NCBI GenBank assembly: GCA_036250195.1
Contig: JAVHZZ010000005.1
Location: 75,759,505-75,823,504 of the forward strand
Reading direction: 5' to 3'
DNA length: 64,000 bases
From: Mixophyes australis
Taxonomy: Eukaryota > Chordata > Amphibia > Anura > Limnodynastidae
In this document: positions 31,246 through 44,561 of the stretch, piece by piece
Numbering within the stretch: the first letter of the stretch is position 1
Layout of the letters: each line of letters starts with the position of its first letter
The notes under the pieces: model-generated
The model's database searches: none
Told to the model about the DNA's origin: nothing
What the model saw: only the letters and a program-made list of their open reading frames with translations
Program-made: the position numbers and the translations under genes

Positions 31246-33393
31246 TCAATTTTTTCATGTGAACATATAGCAAGGCATGCTCTGGTATTTGATCACTTTT
31301 TTAATGCGTTAAAAAGAAATCTGGAAAAAAAATAATAGGTACACATGTCAGCCAATGTTAGATACAGGTTACACAGGACCTGTTAGTGCTGACAGCAGGA
31401 GAGAGGATCCCACAGCTCGGGTCAAATAGACAAATTATACGTGCTGCAGTGGAGTTGGATGATGACCCCGTACACGATCAGATATGGACTTAGCAGTCAT
31501 CAGGGCAACATCTCAACAATGCTGTTTAGATGTTCATAGGGATTGACAATCTTTTTGAGTCCATTCATGCTGCAATTTGTGAACAGTTAGGTTTAAAATA
31601 AACTTAATTTCCCAGACATTTTTTGCAACATGGGAGGGCTTCATTGACACTCTATCCCTCTTAAAGCTCAAATTAGGAGTTGTTTTCAAGACACTAATAT
31701 GAAACTCGTTTGTGTGCTGATGACCCACCAATATAACTCTTTAACTACTCTCATTCCCATTTTCATCTCTAGGGGTGGCTCCCATATGTGATGTTAGGTT
31801 ATTTATATTATTTATGCTGTGGCTCTTTGTGCATTTTTTACTTGCTTTTTCCTTATTTCCTGATTTTGTGTTTACTCTTACTGTTGACAATGATCTGTGA
31901 GTTGTGCTGAGCGTCTTTCCAAGACTTTTGTTTTATATGTAACCACTGTTTAATTGTAAGTTTGGACTGGTTCTGTCTATGCTGTAAAATATATACATCC
32001 CATTCCACATACTTATATGTTATTTTTTATATGATTTAATGAAACTAAAGAATGTAAAAAAAACAAATTATAATTCGTAAGCGATATTGAATTGTGTAGG
32101 GGAACGTTTAACGTCTGTAGTTGTGACTATCACAGTGTGTATGTTTGTTCATTTAAAGGTTACTTTGCAAGTAGCAGAGCAACACTGCAGACTATTTACC
32201 ACATGCATTAATGTTAGATTTGAAAAATTGTTAATAACTTTTGAAACATGTGTCTTGGATCACTTATTCCAATTCACTTATCTCCATTATAATCTCACTT
32301 AAACACAAGACTGAGCGGCATTGAAATGACAAATTAGATTTTAATTTGCCATTTTCTTTTTTTTGTAACATTCTATAAAAACTAATGAAATAACTTAATT
32401 TAGACGTTGCTTAATATGTGATTTCTATTAAAAAAAACAGGCTTATTATTTTTGCCAGCAATATTAAAAGTATGTTGATTATTGAATTAAAAAAATGTTT
32501 TTTTCTTTAATTACAACACTCCTTCTGTTCCACTCCACTTATTCCAATTTTATCAGCAGATTACACACACAGAAAAACACTTTCTATTTACACTTCATAC
32601 TGTGCAAACACTATAAAATATACATGAAATTTGACTGTTTCAAGTAAATGACCATAATAGCAAAATGGAAAATATAATTATATTTGAGCGGTGAACAAAA
32701 ATCACTGCCAATTTACTTTACTTTGTAATGTTATGGATAACGTCAGATAATAAATTGTGTCTACATTATTGGGTCATCCTAGATTCTTAATGCACTATAT
32801 GTAAATGACAGTAAATGGTATTTTTCAGGGTGGAAAAAATGTGGTAGTATGCATTATATCAGGGATACGCAAAAACGATTTGTGGAAGCGGTTTGAAAGC
32901 CACTGACGTTAGCAAATGATGGTGGGGGTGGGAAAGTATAAGGGTTCAACTTGTAATCACTCAACATGATACTGCAGAATATATTATTTAACAGTCTAAA
33001 GTACATACAAGAGAAACCTGTATACAAAAAAGGATTTTTTCTGTCTAATTAAGGCTAATTAAAAAATGCACAAAAGAGTACATATCCTTTAAGCATCTAG
33101 TACAGTGTAATAATGGGAATACAACAACCATTCAATCAAGTCCCTACTACTTGGCATTGAACCGTTTATGCAAGGTTGAGCAAGTCCTTTCAGCGTCAGC
33201 TAAACTTTTGCTTTTTTAGTTAATTACCTAACTCTGCTTCCTGTCACAGTCCTAAACTGTTTATTTTCAGCCTTGCTTTGAGGATTACTAGGCAATCATG
33301 CAGGCGGACATACAATTCTAAGAGGCTAGATTGTGAAGCTACTTAAAAGTCTTCTAGATTCTCCAAACAAAGCCCATTCCTCATCCACATATG

Positions 33394-33398
<5 letters not shown>
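31246..33398. other. Unannotated AT-rich stretch
   Basis: No recognised repeat or exon. Confidence 0.5.

Positions 33399-33445
<47 letters not shown>
33399..33445. repeat. (AT)n microsatellite
   Basis: Uninterrupted AT dinucleotides. Confidence 0.95.
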
Positions 33446-33450
<5 letters not shown>

Positions 33451-33512
33451 CAAGCAGGTCTATAGGGATAATAAATGTATTTTCTATTTATCCATAAATA
33501 AGATAACTCATA

Positions 33513-34006
33513 TTTGCCTACTCCCCCCAGGGGCGCACGGAGGATTGTCGGGGGGGGGGGGGGTTTCTCCCCGCCGACCCAAAAAACCCCCCCAAAAAAA
33601 CCAGAGAGAGCTGCTGCGCATGTGCCCGCGCCCGCGCATGCGCAGCAGCTCCGTTTCGCCAGCGCTGTCCTGTACAGCAGCCGCTGCACTGTCTAAGGAG
33701 CATCTGCGGTGGTGCTGTATACAATACAGCCGCGGACGCTTCTTTGACAGTGCCGCGGCTGCTGTATAGGACAGTGGCCACTCAGTTAGCGCAGGGGGGG
33801 GGGTTTCTAGAGACTCAGAAACTCCCCCTGCATGCGCCACTGCCCCGGAATGTGCAGGAGACTCACAAATTTCTGAAAGTTCTCCCAGGAGCGTAGTGCA
33901 CCCTCCCTGGTCCCGGCCACTTCCCCAGTGAAGAGAGTGGTGGCAGGTCTTGATGACACAATCTAAGGGATGTCCCGGAGGGGAGCTATTAAATATGACA
34001 AGTATG
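33513..34006. mobile_element. CCTCCCAAC/TA-family MITE split by a hAT MITE
   Basis: TTTGCCTACTCCCC before 33528 and CCCCGGAATGTGCAGGAGAC after 33842 join into the family's usual start (compare TGCCTACTCTCCCGGAAT at 35787). The right end GACAAGTATG at about 33998 matches the end of 42231-42506. Confidence 0.6.
33528..33842. mobile_element. GC-rich hAT-type MITE (copy 1), nested
   Basis: Ends CAGGGGCGCACGGAGG and CATGCGCCACTG. It matches 62230-62528 in reverse orientation, including the poly-G next to GGATTGTCGG and the large internal hairpin. The 8-bp duplication is not clear here because the target is a C run. Long frames across it on both strands are by-products of high GC. Confidence 0.8.
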
Positions 34007-34063
34007 AGATGACTTTATAGGTTTTATTTAGCTTTAATAAAAAACATTGTAGACACGGTTTTG

Positions 34064-34668
34064 GGGCCTGATTCATTAAGGATCTTAACTTAAGAAACTT
34101 CTTATTTAAGTCTCCTGGACAAAACCATATTACAAAGCAAGGGATGCAAATTAGTATTCTGTTTTGCACATAAGTTAAATACTGACTGTTTTTTTCATGT
34201 AACACACAAATATCAACTTTAAATTTCAGTGTACAAATAAGCTATCAAGTATTTGTGTGCTACATGAAAAAACAGTCAGTATTTAACTTATGTGAAAAAC
34301 AGAATACTAATTTGCACTACTTGCATTATAACATGGGGCCTGATTCATTAAGGAACTTAAATTAAGAAATTTCTTATTTAAGTCTCCTGGACAAAACCAT
34401 GTTACAATGCAAGGGGTGCAAATTAGTATTCTGTTTTGCACATAAGTTAAATACTGACTGTTTTTTCATGTAACACACAAATATCATTTTTAAATTTCAG
34501 TCTACAAATAAGCTATCAAGTATTTGTGTGCTACATGAAAAAACAGTCAGTATTTAACTTATGTGCAAAACAGAATACTAATTTGCACCCCTTGCATGGT
34601 AACATGGTTTTGCCAAGGAGACTTAAATAAGAAGTTTCTTAAGTTAAGATCCTTAATGAATCAGGTCC
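34064..34668. mobile_element. Fused double copy of the GGGCCTGATTCATTAAGG fold-back MITE
   Basis: A first copy (34064 to about 34335) loses its last 60 bases at ACATGG, where a complete second copy (34336-34668) starts with GGGCCTGATTC. Each is a long palindrome like 16393-16725. The flanks (TTG and ATG) do not match. Confidence 0.8.
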
Positions 34669-35786
34669 ATGGACTTTATTTTTAATAAAAGCTAATTTTA
34701 ATATTTCTGATGGTTGAGATTCTACATTTGATTTTGTTAATTTAAAGGGGAGTTGTGAAGTAACACGTAAATGGAAAAAAAGGGTTAAAACTATTAGTGT
34801 ACAATTCTGGAAAACACATATGAGACATTCACTGTTTGCAGCAGGCGATGTGTGGTGCATTTGCATAACTTTGGCTCTTTGGGAGCTTGATGGCAGCAGC
34901 AATAGTCCTGAATTTTAGCTGTTTACATCAATGTCTACTGTGTATTATCCTGTTCTCATATAAGTAATAATTAAAATAATAACAGAATTAATCATTGCAG
35001 AGCATTAAGATGCATACATTAGATAGGCTATATGATTGTTTGAGAAAACTATTGTATTAAATTCAGTGCTATACTCTGGTTTCTAAGTGAAGGGTTGAAG
35101 GTGAAAAACAGTAGACAGCATGACTGACATATTGACTGCCATATTCACCCTCCTGAAATCACATGTTTATGTGCCAGGCTGCAACTATAACCTTCACTCT
35201 GTCATGCTGATACCGGTAAAATGTGTCAAATATTCCTGTGGAGTAAAGTGAAAGCCAGAGGACTTATGCACAGAATGAAAAATGTTATAATATACATGTA
35301 TGTATGTATATGATTTCTAGTCCTTTGTGGTAAACTAACTGTATCACAAGATACAAAATATATCATATTATTATTATTAATATTATTGTTATTTGCATTG
35401 AACAATAGAAAACTATGAGAGCTGAGTGTTTTCATTTACTTGTACTATGTACAAGGTATGGTAAATTGCTATATGCTTCAGAAATGTAGTTAAATTGCTG
35501 TATACGTTTAATATGGTAAACATATTATGTGTCACCTTATCTGGCTGATTCCTGGCAGTTTTGACACCCAGAAATGCTTCATGGTCACATCACAGCAAAA
35601 TGCAGCAACTGGATTTTGATAAGGTCAAGAGAAGTCAAAATATTGATAAACCTCTTTCATAGGCGATTTGAAGAAAAAATAATAAGATTAAGATTAAACA
35701 ATTGAGTTGCTAATTGTGAGGCCCCCTATTATTGTATGTGTGATGCTTTGACTTCACAATGGCTAGTCATGGCCAATCAACCTCAT
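34669..35786. other. Unannotated stretch
   Basis: Nothing recognised apart from a short TTA/TTG repeat near 35370. Confidence 0.5.
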
Positions 35787-36005
35787 ACCTGCCTACTCTC
35801 CCGGAATTCCCGGGAGGCTCCCGAATTTCGGGGAGTCCAGGAGGACTCCCAGAAGAGTAGGCACAACTCCCGAATTTTGGCGAAATTAACAGCAGTGAAT
35901 GGAGGGGGCTTAATCACGTCATTAAGCTCCGCCCCCTCCATGCAATGCCGTGAATTTCGTCTTTTTAGAGTGGGGATGGGGCTATGGTGGGCATGTATGA
36001 TGAAC
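35787..36005. mobile_element. MITE of the CCTCCCAAC/TA family
   Basis: TACCTGCCTACTCTCCCGGAA then GGGAGGCTCCCGAATTTCGG and further short inverted GGGAGTC/GACTCCC blocks. The right end is not clear. Confidence 0.55.
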
Positions 36006-37310
36006 CTTCTGCATCTTACTTAAGTTGCCAAAAGAACTCCAGGTATTCAGGTGAATATAGATCTATGCCACTTAATTCTGCATAATAATAATGCATAAAA
36101 AGATTTTTTTTGTAAGGGTCAATTATTACATTGTGTTTAAAGCATGAGATCTGAACTGATCTATCATAGTCTTATTTTGCCAATACAGTAATATAACCTA
36201 ATAAAGTATTATTCCATGAACTAGGTATTTCTTTTTTACTTTAAGCACAAGAAAGTACTGTGCTTGCTGCTTAGGAAGATGTTAATAGCATTGTTAAATT
36301 GGCCAATTTGTGTGTGCATGTTAATACAAAATTATCTTCTAGTACAATGTTACAGTATGTCACTTCATGCATGAGTGGTTAGTTATCACAGAAGTGGGAC
36401 ACTTAGCACTTTTCGATCATTTATCTAAAACGTACTTATTATTTGAGGTGTTCATGAGAGATTGTGTGCAATTTGCTTTCTTTTGTTCAATGGATTTTAC
36501 CTTGCAGCTTTCTCTCTAAGCGGCTTTATGAATGAAAATGAGCATGAATAATGGATGAATAAAGCAAGCACATGACCTTATTATCTACTTTAACCAAGTT
36601 AATTGTGTGGATTTCAAAATGTTTTGTTAAGACAGAAAATACTTACACACCAAACTGTGTTTGTAATTGTAAATAATAGTATTTTCATTCTACAGTACTT
36701 GCTGATAAATTAAACATGTCAGATATAGTGTGATATATAATTCTGATGGAACTAGAGTGGATAATGTCTTAGTAAATATCGAATACGCATATTATCGGGG
36801 CTATCCAGATGGGGTCCAGATGCGGCCCTCTAAAGCTCTGTGCCCCATTTTCCTGAAAGTTCCATAGACTTGGATAACATTTTTTGAATAGTATTTGGAA
36901 ATCAAACACATATTTATAACTAAAATTCATAAAATACTTTGGCAGACTAATTTAGGCAATTATTTTTAATCTACAAAAGTTGAAATAAGACAAAGCATTT
37001 TACTTATCATTTTATGACAACTTGCACAAGATTTTGACTGTTTGATTTTACAATATTTCATGTCAATCTCTCTCTTTTGTGATGTTCCGCACCTACTTAT
37101 CTGCAAATGCATCTGTTTCTTGTGCTGGTCAGGTGCAGGGTCCCTTCTAGACCAAGTGGAGCCGAGGGAGAAATGTGCCCCCTTTATCACTATCCCTCTC
37201 TTGTTATTTATCACCCCTTTCATTTCCTCCTTCAATCTCCACTCCTGATACTCATCACCTCCGTTCTCAGAAAAACGTAAAAAGTTTAAATTAATAAAGG
37301 GGCATCCTAG
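36006..37310. other. Unannotated stretch
   Basis: No recognised features. Confidence 0.5.
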
Positions 37311-37318
37311 AGTGGAAG

Positions 37319-37578
37319 CAGGGGCGGGCTGGCCCGGGGGGCAGCGGCCCCCCAGGCCTCTCGGTCAGACTGCTATTAGGGCCGGGGGGTAGGCCGGACG
37401 GCCGGCCCCCGTTGCAATATAGCACATTTTTACCGGCGGCCGCATCTGATAACATCAGATGCGGCGGCATCAGCACACAGGCGGCCGCATCACATGACAG
37501 GTAATGCGGCCGCGTCATTGATTCATGCGAAGCGGCCGTCTGTGTGCCCCCGGGCTTCCCTCTCCCAGCCCGCGCCTG
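37319..37578. mobile_element. CpG-rich hAT-type MITE with perfect 8-bp duplication and three NotI sites
   Basis: Ends CAGGGGCGGGCTGG and CCAGCCCGCGCCTG. AGTGGAAG flanks both sides (37311-37318 and 37579-37586). GCGGCCGC occurs at 37436, 37481 and 37506. It is far more GC- and CpG-rich than the surrounding DNA. Confidence 0.88.
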
Positions 37579-37586
37579 AGTGGAAG

Positions 37587-38203
37587 TAGATTTTGTAGTG
37601 ACGTTTTTGACAGAAAACTGCAGATGTGGATTTTTGTGATGGTGTTTCCAAAGACTGGCAAATAGGACCTTGAAAATGTGCTTGACTATTGACAATTAAG
37701 CGCACAGATATAAAAGAAGTCCATGTTATTAGTAGAGTCCCTTGTGTGGATGACACTTTGCTGTGCCATCATACCAGTCTGGATAGGTCACAAGAATTTA
37801 TGATCGAAAGGGGAAAACTTTTAAAACACATTTTTTAGTATTTGCAAACTATATTTTAATTGTAAATGAAACAAAAAATGTAATTCACTTTGGTTTTCAA
37901 GTAATCACTTATTTAATGATTATGGTTGCAATAGTTTAACACAAGTGTGTAACAAAAATATAAATAATGAGGCAGGTTGCAACCAAAATGGTTGGGAATC
38001 ACTGGTGTAATAGGTATCTCAGCATGCTTAGGGCCAAAGTAAAAATGATATCATCTACAAAGAGCAATGGTTGATGGAAATGCAGACTCCACAGTTGTGA
38101 CATGCATTTATTAACATGGAATAAACCATAAAAGATACACATACACACATACATTAATGCCCCATGTAAGATTCTTTGCTTCAGACCTTTGAAAGTGCTA
38201 TTG

Positions 38204-38257
<54 letters not shown>

Positions 38258-38780
38258 CAGTATGCAATCTAAACCAGAGCTGTACAAGAACTTCCATGAA
38301 GACACAGTTGTGTCATACTATACATTCCTGGTTTAAAACTATTCAGATAATAATGTCATATAACAGAATGTTAGGACCCCATCCAGCCCATTGGCCACCT
38401 TTTGGACAGCCCCATCTTAGCCTTCCATGAATATTTCTGTCTGTTTGATATGTGATTTAAATAGTAAGAGGTTGGAGGTCTGCATAATATCAAGCTTGAT
38501 TGTCTGTTATTTTTGGTCCATCTCCTATATGTTACCACACAGTATATATCATTATTATATTTATTACCACTAACATGAGATTGTTGTGAATACATTGACG
38601 AAGAGACAGAATTCTACTTTGCAGGGCCCCAGAGCAAAATTTGGTTAGGAGTGGGAAGGCAATGTAGTCCTGCCTCCCAGGGATCCCACTTTGCTCTTTT
38701 GAGCATCCTCGGGAGTCTGCACATGTGCAGAAAAGTCTTGTTTCAGCTTTACTGCAGTTGCACTCAGATGATAGTGCAGA
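37587..38780. other. Unannotated stretch with an AT microsatellite and a possible hAT fragment
   Basis: 38207-38252 is (AT)n. Read on the minus strand, 37996-37960 gives CAGTGATTCCCAACC, a common hAT-type terminus, but the other end is not found. Confidence 0.5.
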
Positions 38781-38889
38781 TAGTGGTGGAACTATAGTTG
38801 TTGCACAGTGTACAGCGGCTTTGGGCACCTGCTAATCTCTGTGCCCTGTTGCCACTGCACTCTCTGCAACGTAGGTAGTTCTGCCACTG
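38781..38889. mobile_element. Short hAT-type MITE relic
   Basis: Ends TAGTGGTGGAACTA and TAGTTCTGCCACTG are imperfect inverses (hAT-like CAGTGGCGGAACTA). No matching 8-bp duplication is seen. Confidence 0.5.
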
Positions 38890-39146
38890 CACTAACAAAT
38901 ACACCAGTTGATATCACAAAGAAATGCCTATATATTCCTATACGTACTGTAGATAAGTAATGACGATAATGACGAGTACAGAAAACAAATGTGTTTTGTT
39001 AGCTGCGGTCAGTATGTTGTAGTGAGGGTGTAAAATGTGTAAGAAACAAGATAAAGGAAATCAGGGAGGCAATTCTGCAGTACTGTTTACACAGCTGTGT
39101 AGCAAAATGCAGTGTGCACACAAGTAGTCTGATCTACTAATACTTA

Positions 39147-39422
39147 CCTCCCAACTGTCCCAACTTAGGCAGGAAAGTCCAAATTTGAAGGCTCCATCTC
39201 GCTTTCCCAGTGGGGAGAGCGTTGTTTTGATCGGTGGGAGAATGGGGAGGTATTGTGTTCACATGGCAGAGCAGCGGGGAACGGTTATGCTCAAGACAAT
39301 GAAGGGGTTTGGAGGGTGAAGAGAAAATGAGGCAAAGCCATGTCCCCTGCAAAGTGTGGCCACACCCCATTGTTATGTGGTCACACTTCTTTATCGATAC
39401 CGCCTACCCAAACGTTGGCAGG
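39147..39422. mobile_element. MITE of the CCTCCCAAC/TA family
   Basis: Starts CCTCCCAACTGTCC after TA and ends ACGTTGGCAGG before TA. Confidence 0.7.
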
Positions 39423-39424
39423 TA

Positions 39425-41201
39425 TAATAATAGTAGTCACAGAGCCGCCACAGATTATATTTTCCCCTTGAACAATACATGAAGAATGAGTTTCCATTGA
39501 ACTGTAAGATCCCTTCTATAAGGCTATTGACAAGTGACATTTGTTGATGCTTACTGAAGCAATTATTTATATTCCATGAACTGTGATTGGCCTGTTTCTC
39601 CAGTAAGTGTTAATTAGTAGGGGAATCAGGACTAACTAGTATGTCATTTCACCGATTGATGATTGCCGTTTTAGTGTGAGAATTTGCATGGAGCGACAAA
39701 TACAAATCCAGGTTTATACTAATGACATAATAAAATCATGTTTTTCTTGTATTTAAACTATTATAAACAAATCAAAAATTGTAAAACAAAAACTATGATG
39801 TACCTGACTTCCTTTTGTGGTTGCTTGTACCGTTGTCCTCCCAATATAGGCAGTGTAAACACTTAAAGGGCCCTTGTGTAATAGAAGAATAATTCACATA
39901 CAGTACATACATACTAGAGATGAGCAATATCTTCAAATCTGTTCTGGTAAATATTTCCCTCATTCTGCTTTTGGCAGTATAATTTTGCACATTTTTGCAT
40001 GTGGTATTTGGCAATAAGTGCTCCCAGTTCAACCCCAACCACACTGCAGAATGCATTGACTTTCGTCATCCCTATAGAGTATAAATTATGCAGAATGTAG
40101 ATTCACAAATACACTGTGACCTGTCATTGTGCAGAATGGTAAGGCAAAAGTGGAGCTCAAAGTTTGTATCACAAGAACTTCTGCAGTGAAACTCTATTTG
40201 CTTGAAAATTCTCTGCAACTTTACTCATCTCTTATACAGACCTGTGAGACTATTTGTCCTCTAGGATGGCCTCATCTAAAGTTTGAAAACATGACCTTCC
40301 TTCTATCCTCCCTGCATAGTGATCCCCTCCTAAAGTATTGTTTGACAGTTAGACTAATTGGAGTTATTTCCCAGAAGGACAGCATTGGAATTGTTTCCAG
40401 TGACTTCAGACCAAATGCTGTCACTAACCTCACTACATTTACCCTAGGGATTACACCATTATTTATATGGGGGTTACCAATACAATAAAATGAACTCTTC
40501 CAAAAATATATCCCATTATACTACAAGTTGTATAGTTGTTGATTCATAGACAGCCACATAGAGCATTGTGAAACTGCGTAGAAGAATCACAAAAGAATGA
40601 ATTGTCATTAGTGTTAGACTTCCGGTTTCTATTGTTACACAAACTAGGCTCCATTAAAGGACTAAGAAATAAAAAGCCGAAAAATTGTCACTGACGTTAG
40701 GAAATTGTATATTCATAAGAGATGTGATAGTATTTTGATTATTTGCAAATCAAGTGGTCCAGGAATTTTTGTAACTGTGCATAAAAAAACATGTAAGGTC
40801 ATATTTTCTAAATAGTAAACTAATCATTGAGTGCAATCTAAGAAAGGTATTATTTTTCTCAGCTACGCGCATCTATGTTGCTTTCTCACAATCAAATAAG
40901 GAGAATTTTTATGTCTTTTTAATGTATGTTAGGATATATAAAATCTTTAGTTCCTGGTTGTACATTATGTTGCCAGTTCTGAAGTGGGCAGGGTTAATAG
41001 AACATGTAGCCAAACAGATCATAAGAAGGTTCAGAGCAGCACAGATTATTTCAGGAGATTAGTATGCTGCTTGAGCGATAGTGACCTGTCCACTCATGTT
41101 ATTAGGGCAATTGCATGCTGGAAGGAGGCATATGAAAGCTATCTATAAATTGAGTTAGATTGTGGAATAAAACGTTGTGTTTTGAGGATTCTATCAAACC
41201 A
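39425..41201. other. Unannotated stretch
   Basis: No repeat family or exon recognised. The 119-codon plus-strand frame at 40129-40488 has no recognisable domain. Confidence 0.5.
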
Positions 41202-41203
41202 TA

Positions 41204-41394
41204 CCTCCCAACTTTCAGCGGGACAGGAGGTGTGGCCATGTCATGATTGGGCATGGTCACATCATGTTGGGGGCATGCTACGATAATGACGTGGCCATAT
41301 GCCCAGAAGGGCTGAGATGTTATGTCCTCGGGCATTACAGCAAAACAGAGCCCTAAATTCAGGACTGTCCACTGAAATCGGGACGGTTGGGAGG
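41204..41394. mobile_element. MITE of the CCTCCCAAC/TA family (best-preserved copy)
   Basis: CCTCCCAACTTTC at the start and CGGTTGGGAGG at the end, flanked by TA on both sides. 191 bases. The TA duplication and short inverted ends fit Tc1/mariner-type mobilisation (inferred). Confidence 0.8.
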
Positions 41395-41396
41395 TA

Positions 41397-42230
41397 TGAT
41401 GTGTGAAGATTGTGGTGTCGAATCCACGTCTTTTTAAAATGAAGATCAGAGATCCACCAAGCTGGGGTAAAAAAATATACCCTTTAGTGAAGTAAGTCAT
41501 CCTAATAAGTACACCAATAGAGGAGCCATGTGAGTTTCGTAAACTATAATAAAGTTTTATTTATTCTATAAATTAATTATAGCATAATAAGAACTATAAT
41601 TTATATTAGTCAATTTCCATAGATACAAAGTACACACTATCGATTTCCACTATATTTGTCAATTACTTTGTAATAAATGAATATATTTATATATTTTCAC
41701 TTAGCAAAAATTACAGTATGTATTTTTTAATACCGTAATATACCATACACATACATATGATAAAATACACAAACTACAGTATTTTATACTTGCCCAGGAA
41801 AAAGTATAAAATGTGCACATGCAACTCAGAATAAGACATCACACACAGTATTTGCAGAGTTGCAGATACTCCAGTTGCAGAGAGACCTCCATTGGAAGAT
41901 TTGGAAGGGAATTCTGTGAAAATAGAGAAGCGAGGGACTTAATTGTACGATTTGCATCATAACACCTTAATTCCGGTAGGGGTAAAGCATGATTATGTAA
42001 ATTATGTCATCATGATGCGGTAGGTGGAGTGTGATGACAAAAATATCATTATCATGCAGGGTTTCACACCCAACGCTTCTCATTCTGATCTGGCTGCAGG
42101 GAAACTGCCAGACTCTCTTAGAAGTCTGGGAGATCAACAACTAATTTTGTGATTTCTGCAAACATTCTGGACACTTGTCAAGTATAAGTATTTGCCATAT
42201 AAGGAATAAAGCTTTTTATTTAAGAACATT
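41397..42230. other. Unannotated stretch
   Basis: No recognised features. Confidence 0.5.
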
Positions 42231-42506
42231 CTTGCCAACTCTCCCGGAATGTCTGGGAGACTCACAAATTCTGGCTGGGTTTCCCGGACTCCTGGGAGAG
42301 TAGGACAGTCTCCCACATCTGCCCACTTGATAGTAAAGTGGGCAGAATTAAATACAAAATGCCACAATTCACCGGGAATCGATGCATTTAGCCCCAATTT
42401 AGCCCCCGCTGTAAAATGGCGCGCCATTACATCACGTGGGCAGGGCCAAAATTACACAATTTTTGGAGCCCCGCCACCTGGGTGCCCACCTGCATAAGTT
42501 GGCAAG
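42231..42506. mobile_element. MITE related to the CCTCCCAAC/TA family
   Basis: CTTGCCAACTCTCCCGGAAT at the start and AGTTGGCAAG at the end. It contains a GCGCGCC site near 42418. Confidence 0.65.
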
Positions 42507-44380
42507 TATGTTTAAGAAATCAACATTTTGGTTCACCCCAAGAAGCAGTGTTATTGTGCACCAAAATAATTATTCTCCCATGAACAAGATAGATGAAAGG
42601 CAGAGGTAATGAGAGATAGATAGGAATGTATGAGACAGAGAGAAAGATGATAGAGGATAGATACATGGATGTTAAAAAGATGGAATGGAATCACCATCTC
42701 ATGAAGTAGATAGCACTCAACAGCAGGCACACAGGAATCACAGACAAAAGTCCACTAGTTAAGTTTAACTAGCTCACATTTTATTTTATTACTAGGTGAT
42801 GGCAGGAAATAGATGCAAATCCCCCCCAGATATTTCAATAACAGTGAGTGGGCTTTGTGGCGGCTCACAAAACAGACACCCTTACAAACAAATGCACCTT
42901 TTACTAATAGCTGTTTGTCAGAATAGCTCTCTTAGTCAACATAAGCTATTTGCCCCAGACTAAAAGCAATGTGTGCCTCAAGCTCTACAAGGGCCTGACA
43001 GCTGCTAGGCCAAAAACCCAGAATGGTCTATTGAGTAGCAATTAGAGCCAACACACAGTACTTCCTTTCCAGCTACTGAAGAGGACAGAGTGGCACAATT
43101 CACCACATGGTAATGAGATTAATCATGCTCCACTCCCCCTTTGAGCATGCCCTCTGGCTGAAAAGCCAAGAAGCACATATGGAAGAAACAGTGGAAGCAT
43201 GCAGCTCTTTCCTTTGTATTTGCTTTAATACATAGAGCCCTTACTATCAATCATCATATATCATTCTCATGATAGATAGATTTCAACTGACATATGTTAG
43301 ACGCTCTAAAATAGAACAAGAAACATTTTTAAAAAACAGCGATACAACAAAATTGAATGCACATAAAAATGCGAATATGTCACATTTAGTGCAATCATTT
43401 GTATTTTCTCATCTAATTTAATAATCATAAAAATTAATCTTAAAATTAATCTTAATCATAGAATTGTAATGCCACTGTGTACATACCCTAATATAGAATG
43501 TGCACACAATAACATATTGCAAAAAAGTGTGTATTGGCATAATATTATTAGTTTGTATTATAATATTATTCATTTGCATTATAAAAAAATTGCAACATAT
43601 GATGTAATTATTGTTACATAAGAAGAAGCTTAATTTACAAATATATCTTTGCATTACACATTTTTGCATTAGTATTTAACAAATATTTTCCTTTCACTCT
43701 TCTATAGTTCTTTATATTTATAATAAGAGTTTATTAGTAGTTAAGTTTAAAATTTACTGCACATAGTTGCATGCTAAGTATATAAAAGTGACATTTACTT
43801 GGACTATTTTTTAGCATGCATAGATTTCAGAATTCATGGGACATAGAAAGAAGGGTTTTAATATAGATTGTTTTACATATTTGAAGACACAATATATAGT
43901 TTTATTGTTTAGGTCAAACCTAGTCTTTTTTCATCTCGGCCTTGTAATAGTTTGTGTCTTCCCCTTAGGTTTGCATCTGTCAGTTGGACATTGTGATTGA
44001 TGTTGAAATACTTCAAAGTCTTTCTCTGTTCACCCTAGTTGAAATACAGTGAAGACAATCAGTTGTTCTAGGCACAAGAGGGAAAACTGATGTTTTTTTT
44101 AACAATGGACTGCATCTTTTAAATGCATGTTACAAATGATAATGGAAGCACATTAAATTAATCTATTTCACTATCCTTTTACAGAAATACCTAGCAACAA
44201 ATTGGCTCTAAGTTAGCAAATGTGGAGAAATTTCTCAAACTTTAGACTTTTCAACTAAATGTGAGCTAGGTGAACAGGATTGACCATGTTCAAGACGGCT
44301 TGAGCCAATCCAAATAAGTTTGGACCGGCTTGAATATGTTCAATCGTAAAGGATTAATGTTTAATGATACTATAGCATAC
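42507..44380. other. Unannotated stretch
   Basis: No recognised exon or family. Confidence 0.5.
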
Positions 44381-44561
44381 AACTAACAATCCTAAATCTG
44401 GACATGGCTATGCCCCTCTAAAAAGGGAGAGTGGTCATGTCACATTAGGGGTGTCTACATCATCCACATCACAAAGGGAATGATCATGCCCACAGGGGCA
44501 GGGTGATCAGTCTTAGCCTCAAATATAGAACATCCCGCAGAAATCGGGACTGTTAGAAGAT
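44381..44561. mobile_element. Diverged CCTCCCAAC/TA-family MITE
   Basis: CTAACAATCCTAAATCTGGAC near the start and AAATCGGGACTGTTAG at the end are imperfect inverses matching the family ends. Confidence 0.5.

Noticed and set aside
33508..33840. Long frames on both strands in GC-rich sequence
   Set aside because: They lie in a MITE with homopolymer runs and hairpins; GC-rich sequence lacks stops by chance.
37960..37996. hAT terminus CAGTGATTCCCAACC (minus strand)
   Set aside because: The second end and a target duplication were not found, so no element could be delimited.
40129..40488. 119-codon plus-strand frame
   Set aside because: No domain or composition typical of coding sequence; isolated.
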